Positions 1 through 9,197 of a stretch of DNA of 64,000 nt are shown here, piece after piece. This DNA comes from Muricea muricata (Eukaryota > Cnidaria > Anthozoa > Malacalcyonacea > Plexauridae). The translations under genes were made by a program, and so were the position numbers. The stretch lies in contig OY979728.1 in assembly GCA_963855995.1 (NCBI GenBank), forward strand, positions 2,652,330-2,716,329, written 5' to 3'. Below the pieces are notes generated by a model. The model did no database searches. It was not told the origin of the DNA and saw only the letters and a program-made list of their open reading frames with translations. Every line of letters starts with the position of its first letter. Positions within the stretch are counted from its first letter, which is position 1.

Positions 1-261
1 CTTTGAACTCACGGCAGCGCAACTGAACTGACCCTACAGTTACCAGCTACCGGTGCCTACCGGGATAGTTCTCTCCATGAAAGATATCTTTAATAGACTG
101 TGTTGAATTAAAGAACAGTTTAGAGCTGATTTGTTCTCTTGTGTATGTCTAAAGTTTGTTTAATTTAGGTTTTGACATTAGTTATCTGTATTGATAGCTG
201 ACTTAACGGATATAATTTTTACCATATACACCAATATAGACATCAAGAATACAGCTTAGAA
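1..261. other. Non-coding flank upstream of LINE
   Basis: No open frame of note. About 60-190 has weak resemblance to a dispersed repeat seen elsewhere in the window (the text 'ttgttctcttgtgt' followed by 'ctaaagtttg' recurs near 26565 and 27695). The 5' half of the LINE that begins at about 262, including any endonuclease domain, is not present here. Confidence 0.5.
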
Positions 262-1934
262 TTGACTACTCGAATATGTGCATATACAATGTACCCGGAT
301 GATACATTTTTAAGACATTTATTCTTCGCTAAGAAAAAGGAATATAAACGTTTTATTAAAAAGCAAAAAAGACAGTTCCACAGTGCATTGTTAGACAAAA
401 TCGATGCTTTAGCTGATAAAAACCCTAAGGAATATTGGAAATTGGTTAATTCCATCAAGGCAAACCAAACAAAAAAAGTGTCCGATGAAATATCGTCCTC
501 AGAATGGTTCGAATATTTCAAAAATTTAAATAAGGGTGCAAGTCTTTATACTGACGAATCTGGTACTGAAGCCCAAATCGTTAAAGATTTCAATCTATGG
601 GCCAGTGGTAAAAATGACACCCTTGATGAGCCAATTTCAATCAATGAAATACGTAGAATTTCTAAAAAATTGAAAAATGGAAAAGCGTGTGGCAGTGACC
701 CATTGTCCAATGAGATTATCAAACTATCGGTGACAGTTTTGCCATCCTATTTTGTGAAATTGTTTAATGTCATTTTATCCAAAGGGGTATTCCCTGCTTC
801 TTGGTCTAAAGGGTTTATAGTACCCATATATAAAACAGGTAGTACGGATGACCCGAATAATTATAGAGGTATCTGTTTAGCAGCTGTTTAGGGAAATTCT
901 TCACGTTAAAATGAATGAGAGACTTAATCACTATTTGGAACAGCATAAAATTTTAAGCCGATGTCAGATAGGATTTAGAAAGGACTGCAAGACTGCAGAC
1001 CACCTTTTGGTTTTAAAAACGTTAATGGAAATTTACAAAGTTAAACGAAAGCCAATTTTTGCTTGTTTTGTTGATTTTAGAAAAGCGTACGATAGCGTAT
1101 GGAGAGAAGGCTTATTTTTCAAGCTTATAAGCAATGGTTGTAGCAAAAATTTCATGCGAATTTTGTTAAGTATGTACTCTTCTGTTAAATTACACAACGG
1201 AATTACTCCTTTCTTTAAATCTCATATAGGGGTTAAACAGGGATGCAACCTAAGTCCTACCCTTTTCAATATTTTTGTTAATGATATACCCAGTTTATTT
1301 ACTAATTCATGCGCCCCTGTCAAACTTGGTGAAGCAAACCTGAACTGTTTACTTTACGCGGACGATCTGGTCCTTCTATCTGAATCTGAATCTGGCTTAC
1401 AAAAATGTCTGACTAAACTAAATTTGTACACTAAGAGATGGAAACTCAAGATTAATTACAAGAAATCAAAAATCATGGTCCTAGGAACGGCAACCCAAAG
1501 GCGAACATTTTTAACATCGAAATGGTTCTTCGATAACAATGTCTTAGAACAAGTAGAAGATTATACATATTTAGGTATCAATATCCACTTTTCTGGTAGT
1601 TATAAACAAATTTTAAGAGTTTTACATAGTAAAGCACTGAGAGTTTATCATGGTTTATTTAAAAGTTTCTCAAATATCGAGAAAACTCCAGTGAAAACAC
1701 TTACAAAATTATTTTCATCTATGGTGTTGCCTATCTTGCTATACAATTGTGAAATTTGGGGACCGTATTTAATCGGTAAAACAGATTCGATTGACGCGTT
1801 CAAAAACAAAATTTTTAAAATATATAATGATGCCGAAAAATTACACTTAAAGTTTTGCAAACGTATTTTGGGAGTTCACTTAAAATCCACAAATTTGGCT
1901 GTGTACGCCGAATTGGGAAGAATGCCTCTGAGTA
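262..1934 (+). pseudogene. LINE reverse transcriptase, frameshifted 5' part
   Basis: The first open segment (262-891) carries the region before the RT domain, including NNYRGICLA, the usual lead-in to RT motif 1. One missing base near 885 shifts the frame; the protein resumes upstream of the Met at 911 in the +1 frame. The second segment contains motif A (FVDFRKAYDSV, about 1067-1102), motif B (GVKQGCNLSPTLFNIFVND, about 1230-1290), the catalytic motif C YADD (about 1357-1368) and a motif D lysine-rich stretch. Translation is cut off by a stop inside the inserted transposon at 1940-1942. RT copies element RNA into DNA at the nicked target; this copy cannot do so. Confidence 0.85.
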
Positions 1935-1949
1935 CACTGTAAAAACAAA

Positions 1950-2295
1950 CTGGTTAAAATGACCAATTTTTATTGGTTGTAACCAATTTAAATTGGTAAT
2001 TATAACCAATTAAAGAATTGGTTAGTCCAACATAACCAATTAAATATTGGTTGTTTCGACCAATTCTGTATTGGTTGCAATTTTTGACCAATTTGAATTG
2101 GTTAATTGAACCAATTTGAAATTGGTCATGTGTATAACCAATTTTGAATTGGTCAAATGCATAACCAATTTAAAATTGGTAAAATATACAACCAGTTTAA
2201 AATAGGTCAAATACATAACCATTTTAAATTGGTCAAATAATCAACCAATTTAAAATTGGTCAATTTCGCAACCAATTATTAATTGGTCAACTTTA
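1950..2295. repeat. Array of CCAAT/ATTGG palindromes, left subterminal
   Basis: About eleven imperfect palindromes of the type ACCAATTTAAATTGGT, spaced roughly 30 bp apart with variable linkers, occupy the left subterminal region of the transposon. Each carries a CCAAT box on both strands. Subterminal repeats of this sort are commonly transposase-binding sites; that role is inferred. Confidence 0.8.
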
Positions 2296-4774
2296 TGAAT
2301 TCTCTAACGAATTATATATGAGCCTTTGTCACAATCGTCAGAAACATATTTATAAATTGTTTATGATCTTTTCGTGAGAATTTTGGGTTTACACCTGTTG
2401 GAAACAGGCAGCGCAAAAACACCCATGTGCTAAAATAAACCTATTGCGTTTGGCTTGATAATAGCAGCACTGAACTAAGAATTTATATTTATAGTATAAG
2501 GCGTATTCATTATCAATGGACGTTTTTACCAGAGGAAAAATCTCAGTTTATTCCATGTTGGAGAAACACAATGATGGTGTACAGTCAATATACGATCAGT
2601 GGCAGACTCCGCGCGCAATGCAAACCGGGAAGCGTCTCACATGCTTCGAAGCCATATTTTTCATTCTTTCAATTATGAAGTCGCTTTATAGCAAACAAAA
2701 TTGCAATAATAACCGTGATGACGAATGAAATAACTCCTCATACATCAGGAAAGACAGCGTAATACTCAGGTGAGATGGTTGTTATACTTTTTGTGTCGAT
2801 GTCACCGTCATGTATTTCAAACACGTGTTCCAGTTTATATATATTTGAATTTCGCGCGACAGTATTTGAAATAAAACGTTGATATTCACACATTGCCTTG
2901 ACACAAGTTTTTATTTGAATGGAAAGAACTACAAGCGGTAGAAATTGTATTCTGTAGATAGCCAGATGTGGTTATATGCAGACAGATACTGAATGTCTGT
3001 GAATGCATGTCTGAATGCCCATCAGACTATGCAATCAATACATATACATACATAGTTCTATAAATCAAGCGTGCCACTTACTGTTTATTTAAATATCTGT
3101 TATGGGTGGTAGTGTTCATTATAAGGATGTATATTAACGCTATGCATCAGTCAAAGGTTTGTGATGCAGTTTGAATCAGTCAAAGATGCAGTAATGCAGT
3201 TTGAATCTACCAACTTTATCTATTTCTTTCTCAACAAATTTTCTGGGATATTTGCCCTGTATTTGTTATGTGACACTTATTATATTTTCATGTCAAGTGT
3301 TAGCACAGTATTTAGTTAAGTCTTGCTCTCCCTTTGGTAAGTAAAATTGCCTGCCATAATGAAGACACCATAAAATCATAAGGTAGAGAAAATTGCTCCT
3401 TACATGTATATAAAAAATAACCTCATTCAAAAAGTTCCATCGCACTATTGGATGTAAAGCGTCTTACATGCTCGACTTTCAAGTTCTTGTTTTAAAAGAA
3501 GTAATGACCTCCTTGCTTGAATATGTATTTTAGACAAACTCTTATGCCAGATTAGTTTTATTTGTGTATTTATACCTGACCATACAATTCTATTCATCAA
3601 CAGAAGTGCTACAGTATGTGCACTTCTCAAAACTTAGCAAAACAATCTGTTAATGCAATTCTCTAAAGCTTATAAATAACAATGTGACCAAAGCATACCA
3701 TTTTATTACTATATTTTGTTTGATGTCAGATTATTGCACTTAACAAGGGAGTGTCACCAACATTGCATTATTTTCCCTTCTAATTTTGGCAAAGCACCAG
3801 AAAATTTTATTTAGAAAGTTGATTTTAGATTCTTGTTTGTATTGTTGCAATGAATAACTAATTTATGTCTTATTGTTATATATGCTATGTCATATGCTAT
3901 ATAGCTATTTGGTTATTCTAACATAAGATTTTATTAAATTGCAGGCTTCAAGTATATGTTGCATGTAAATGCATGGAAACATCTTTGGTTATGCTTCCGT
4001 CATTGAATAAAAGGCTCGAACAGTTGGTTGCAAGTAGCTGATTGCTGTCAAAAGTATTCAGATTATGAAAGACAGGGAGTTCCAACACAATTTTGAACTC
4101 CAGTTTTGGATATTATAGAAGTAATTAATTTACTAGGTTAGTTACAAACATTGAATGTCCTTGTTGCCTAAAACCATGCTTTTTAGCTGCCAAACCCCAA
4201 AACATTGAAGAGAAGTATGGTATGATAAAATTGAGAGGGACAGCTGGCATGCATTAATGTTTAAGCTGGTACTACTGTCTTGTAGTCAAAAAAGTTTTTT
4301 CCATTGTGAGTTGCTGTATAGCTGTTATTTGGATATTGAATAAATCCTCTAACTTCAAAGCTTAAGTGCATGCTGATGTTTGGTATAGTTTGTTTAATGC
4401 CATAAGATATGAACATAAATTTGACACTTTACTGTTCTTGAATGAAATGGCAAGATCTGATCATTTACTGCATGTCCATTTAAAGTTCAGTACAACTTAT
4501 TTTTGAAACATATATAGGCTATGCATAATAATATAGCTTTCAGGTTAGAGCTGATCATCAGTATAATAGCTGTCAGTTACAGTTTGGTCACTTTTTAATG
4601 AGTCAGCTTTGTAAATATCTTTATGATTCATTGTCCAGTCATTAAATAAATGTTTATGCATTGGGGGTAATCTGTGCAAATATCATAAGCATGTTACTTA
4701 ATGTCATTTCACCTTTTTGTAACACAAATTAAATTTTTGTGTTAAACAGCTCATTAAATGTTCATTTTAATCAT
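2296..4774. other. Interior of TIR transposon, non-coding
   Basis: AT-rich sequence with several AATAAA-like words and no credible coding exon. The 70-codon ORF at 2516-2728 has no recognisable domain and looks like chance. The interior may be captured host non-coding DNA, but nothing in the window identifies a source. Confidence 0.5.
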
Positions 4775-5035
4775 TTTAAAATGACTAACCAATTTAAATT
4801 TGGTCATTTTAAATTGGTTAAAATGACCAAAAAAAATTGGTAGTTTGGATGCATCTGAGACAACCAGTTTAGATTGGTCATTTTAACCAAAACCAAATTT
4901 GGTTAAAACAACCAAAAATGTAATTGGTAAAAATGACCAATTATTTTTTTGGTTAAAGCAACCAATTTAAACTGGTTGTCTCAGATGCATCCAAACAACC
5001 AATTTTTTTTGGTCGTTTTAACCAATCTGTTTTTA
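4775..5035. repeat. CCAAT palindromes, right subterminal
   Basis: Mirror counterpart of the left array: repeated AACCAATTT / AAATTGGTT words, including two copies of the motif GGATGCATCTGAGACAACC in opposite orientation (about 4847-4865 and 4976-4994). The same ATGCATCTGAGACAACCA motif occurs in the relic at about 10987-11004. Confidence 0.75.
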
Positions 5036-5040
5036 CAGTG

Positions 5041-5743
5041 TACCCAAATGTGTACTAGGATAGCGAAATTCTGGTTAAGGATTAAAAACCCAAGGTTTGA
5101 CAATACTTTAGTTGGTAAGGCGAGGGATGTCTGTTTAGACCTGTGTATAAAGCCAGTGTCTTTTATCACGCATTTTCTAAAGTTATGCGATGTAAAAATG
5201 AAAGACTTTAAAAGGTTTAATATATCTCAAAGAGAGTTAGAACATTTTTGCCATGGTTTAAAAGGTAATCTAGAAGAACAATATGTTCGTTTTTGGAAAG
5301 ACCAGATTCAACAGCAAGAAAATCAAGGAAAACTTAGGACATTTAAAAAGTTTAAAACGAATTTGAATTTTGAGGAATATTTGGGTAATATTAGTAATAT
5401 TAAACATCGTCAAGCTGTCACAAAACTCAGAATCTCTTCTCATAGACTGCCGGTTGAGTCTGGCCGCTATAATAATATTCCTTTTGATAAAAGAACTTGT
5501 AAACTTTGCAACTTAAATGAAGTTGGGAATGAGCAACATTATTTAATGCAATGCAGTAACACATTGCTTAAAGAGATTAGATATAGTTTTATCCAGAAGC
5601 TACACCAAATTAATAGCTCATTTTCATTATTTAATGATCAAGACCTGTTTTTATATATCATATCAATGAAAGACAGGTCAATAACGAAATTAGTTGCTAA
5701 ATTCTGTTATGATATATTAGCAGGTTTTGACCATTTACAGTAA
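5041..5743 (+). pseudogene. LINE ORF C-terminal part with zinc knuckle
   Basis: This continues the LINE protein after the inserted transposon, in the frame that matches the sequence before 1935. Near its end is CKLCNLNEVGNEQHYLMQC (about 5498-5554), a C-x2-C-x(n)-H-x4-C knuckle typical of the extreme C terminus of several LINE clades, followed by a short helical tail and a TAA at 5741-5743. The frame is intact, which suggests a fairly recent death of this copy. The reading frame upstream of 5041 (from 4949) is transposon sequence and not part of the protein. Confidence 0.8.
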
Positions 5744-5998
5744 TATATACTTACCTTATATTGTTCTATGTGTTGTATCAAGTTGGGCTAGCTTAACAAC
5801 TTAAATATTTTGTAATTTGTTATTATGTGTAGTATCGAATGTATCTCTTATGATATCTTGTTGATTAAATATTATTATTATTATTATACAGTAGAAATAG
5901 TTAGAATACAGTTAGTTTAGTTTACATTTCTTTCTTGTAGTAGCTTCTATAGCTATAAGTTTTTATACTTTTCTAAAGAGGACAGTTAGCAAAAATTT

Positions 5999-8900
5999 AC
6001 AACTGAATGTTGAATTTCATTAAATTAATCATGGTTTTGAACAATATCTGAACGCTATATGCAAACGCTACCAACACGTAATCATTTTGTTCATACACAG
6101 GTCAATACTACACTGATTGTTGGTCAATTCAATGCTCAATTCTTGTAAGCAGTTGCATAAAATGATCGATATTTGATATAGAATCTTGTTCATTATCTGT
6201 GTAAAATAATTTGGTGGGGAGTTAAAATAAAGATAAATTAATTGTTCCATTTGAACACAACGATATAATTATTACTGGATTATGTCATATCAGCTTTCTA
6301 TACCCACCACGATGGAGGACGACAGCTAGTCACGTTCAAAAATTTAAACAATAAAAATAAAGTTGAAATGTAAATAACCCACACGTTTGAGTAAGTAGTC
6401 ACTTTAAACCGAAGTTTGTTAGTTTTTTCTTTTTCATCAAATTTCATAATTAACCAATAATGTTAATTAGACCGACATAAAGCAATAAAACCATTATAGA
6501 CTCAAACAAGAAAAATTACAATAAACTATTTTATGTGCTTTGATCTTATCAATCTAAATAATAATCCTTTTCATTTACAGTCTGATCAGTATTTTAATTT
6601 TAACAGCAAAAATGATGGTTTGAAGAAAGGTTCAGAAGGTCTTTGAAAAGTGGTATGCTCAAACCTTATAAAGTTAATTTTAACAATCGAATTAAACATC
6701 ACAGTTATGCCAAGCTAGAATTTTCTAGTTTCTTTGGCCAGTAGGTCTGACCTAGTGTAAATAATATAAACACCCGTGTTTGCGGTACCTGGTATCATTT
6801 CGCAAAATATTTGCCGAGAGAAATTTTGTTTGCATGTCCTTCAGACAAATGACAAACGTATCCATTGATGTAAGCCAGTTACAACTGAATGTTGAATTTC
6901 ATTAGATTGATCATGACTTTGAACAATATCAGAACGCTATGCAAACGCTTTAACAACTCGTAGCTACCAGATACATGCATGTTTTAGATCATTTTCTGGC
7001 CTTTTACTCATACACAGGTAAATACAACACTGATTATCGTCAGCTCAATGGTCAAATCTTGTAAGGAGTTGCATAAAATGAACGATATTTTATATAGAAT
7101 CTCGTTCATTCTCTGTGCAAAATAATTTGGTGGCGAGTTAAAATAAAGATAAATTAATTGTTTCATTTGAACACAACGACATAATTATTACTGGATTATG
7201 TCATGTCAGCTTTCTATACCCACCACGATGGAAGACGACAGCTAGTCACGTTCAAAAATTTAAACAATAGGAATAAAGTTGAAATGTAAATAACCCACGC
7301 GTTTGAGTAAGTAGTCACTTTAAACCGAAGTTTGTTAGTTTTTTCTTTTCCATCAAATTTCATAATTCACCAACAATGTTAATTAGACCGACATAAAGTA
7401 ATAAAACCATTATAGCAAAATTACAATATACATATATACATAATATGTATAAACTATTTTATGTGCTTAATTTGACCTTATCAATCTGCCTAATAATGCT
7501 TTTCATTTACAGTCTGACCAGTATTTTAATTTTAACAGCAAAAATGATGGTTTGAAGAAAGGTTCAGATGGTCTTTGAAAAGTGGTATGCTCAGACCTAA
7601 TGAAGTTAATTTTAACAATCGAATTAAACATCACAGTTATGCCAAGCTAGAATTTTCTAGTTTCTTTGGCCAGTAGGTCTGACCTTGTGTAAATAATACA
7701 AGCACCCGTGTCTGCGGTACTTGGTCATCATTTCGCAAAACATTTGCCGAATGAAATTTTGTTTGCATGCATGTCCTTCAGCACGAAATGACAAACGTAT
7801 CCATTGATGTAAGCCAGTTACAACTGAATGTTGAATTTCATTAGATTAATCATCGCTTTGAACAATATCAGAACGCTATGCAAACGCTTTACCAACGCGT
7901 ACCAGATACATGTTTTGGATAATTTTTCTGGCCTTTTACTCATACAATGGTCAATACAACACTGATTATCGGTCAGTTCATTGGTCAATTCTTGTAAGGA
8001 GTTGCATAAAATGAACGATATATGATATAGAATCTTGTTCATTCTCTGTGTAAAATAATTTGGTGAGGAGTTAAAATAAAGATTAATTAGCTGTTGCATT
8101 TGAACACAACGATATAATTATCACTGCATGATTATGTCATGTCAGCTTTCTACCCACCACGGTGGAAGACGACAGCTACTCACGTTCAAAAATTTAAACA
8201 ATACAAATAAAGTTGAAATGTAAATAACCCACACGTTTGAGTAAGCAGTCACTTTAAACCGAAGTTTGTTGGGGGTTTTTCTCGTCAAATTCCATAATTC
8301 ACCATGTAATAATGTGAATTAGACCGATATGAAGCAATAAAACCAATATAGGTTAAACAAGAAAAAATACAATAAACTATTTCATGTGCTTTGACCTTAT
8401 CAATCTGCATAATAATGCTTTCCATTTACAGTCTGACCAGTATTTTAATTTCAACACCAAAAATGATGGTTTGAAGAGCATTGAAAGCACGAAATGCGAG
8501 TATTTTAAAAAGCTTCAAAAACGATCCATTTCATACCCATCTTGTCAGTTTGTCTGTGAAAGAATTTTTAATATAGATGTTGTATAAGCCAAGAAAATCG
8601 AGGCAAAGGTTTTGTGAAAATCTACGTGTGTTTTATCGCATGTAAGGTGCAAAGTAAAAAAAAACTGATGCCCGCCTGCGTCAAATTACCTGCGTATTTC
8701 ATCACGGTTTGTTCCAATGGGTCTACACAGAAGAGATCGTGATTTCTCTCACCCTGTATAAAAACTTCTTCACGGCTCTGATTTCCGTTGTGTTCTGCTC
8801 ATAAATTATTAATGATTTTTTGAAGAAAGGTTCAGATGGTCTTTGAAAAGTGGTATGCTCTGCAGACCTAATGAAGTTAATTTTGACATTCGAATTGAAT

Positions 8901-9090
8901 ATTACAGTTATGTTAAGCTAGGATTTTCTAGTTTCTTTGGCCAGATAGGTCTGACCTTGTGTAAACAATATAAGCATCCGTGTTTGCGGTACCTGGTCAT
9001 CATTTCGCAAAACATTTGCCGAAAGACACTTTGTTTGCATGATCTTCAGCACGAAATGACACATGTATCAATTGATGTAAGCCAGTAGTG
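5999..9090 (+). repeat. Tandem ~0.9-kb promoter-proximal repeat, three-plus copies
   Basis: Each unit opens with ACAACTGAATGTTGAATTTC, at 5999, 6881 and 7820 (periods 882 and 939 bp). All share the same order of landmarks: a stretch around GGTGGGGAGTTAAAATAAAG, a TCACTTTAAACCGAAGTTTG stretch, then GAAGAAAGGTTCAGA, and finally CTTCAGCACGAAATGACA with CATTGATGTAAGCCAGT. The last landmark also lies just upstream of the signal-peptide exons of genes A (about 9070-9088) and C (about 27150-27185). The block therefore looks like the 5' flank of these genes, amplified in tandem upstream of A. No unit has a convincing exon; ORFs inside them are not conserved between units. Confidence 0.75.
8477..8810. 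mobile_element. ~334-bp insertion in third promoter repeat
   Basis: Relative to units 1 and 2, unit 3 carries extra sequence between 'aatgatggtttgaag' (8462-8476) and 'aatgattttttgaag' (8811-8825). These near-identical 15-mers look like a target-site duplication. The insert has a TATAAAA word at about 8758 and no coding potential. It could be a short retroposed sequence; its class is unknown. Confidence 0.4.
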
Positions 9091-9197
9091 TCCCGTTTTC
9101 CAATAAAAAGGCAGTGTGCTTACGAACATTTTGCTACTCCATACAAGTTCGAGCAAGAGAGGGGAATTGGGTACTCACAACTCACAAGTATCAAGAA

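Larger units (their letters stand above)
1935..5040. mobile_element. TIR DNA transposon, non-autonomous, nested in LINE
   Basis: The left end reads CACTGTAAAAACAAACTGG and the right end, reverse-complemented, CACTGTAAAAACAGATTGG, giving terminal inverted repeats of about 30 bp with few mismatches. The LINE sequence flanking it is continuous: removing the element plus one target copy restores the LINE reading frame. The target duplication is either TA (1933-1934 and 5041-5042) or GTAC (1932-1935 and 5040-5043, which would shift the ends one base inward); the bases are ambiguous. The 2.5-kb interior has no transposase-like ORF (longest 70 codons, unrecognised), so it must have been moved in trans. 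The superfamily is not assigned. A relative lies at about 10845-11017. Confidence 0.8.
262..5886 (+). mobile_element. Decayed non-LTR retrotransposon (LINE), interrupted
   Basis: A LINE copy whose coding sequence runs 262-891, 911-1934 and 5041-5743, with a 3.1-kb DNA transposon (1935-5040) inserted into it. It ends in an ATT-rich tail (about 5864-5886), as expected for a target-primed 3' end. The endonuclease region is missing, there is a frameshift near 885, and the frame is broken by the insertion, so it is dead. Reverse-transcriptase motifs and a C-terminal CCHC-type knuckle identify the class. I cannot assign the clade with confidence. Confidence 0.85.

Noticed and set aside
4949-5040. 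N-terminal part of the ORF beginning at 4949
   Set aside because: This part is transposon end sequence; only 5041-5743 is LINE protein.
8384-8587. 67-codon ORF in the third promoter repeat
   Set aside because: It crosses into the 334-bp insertion and is not kept in the other repeat units.
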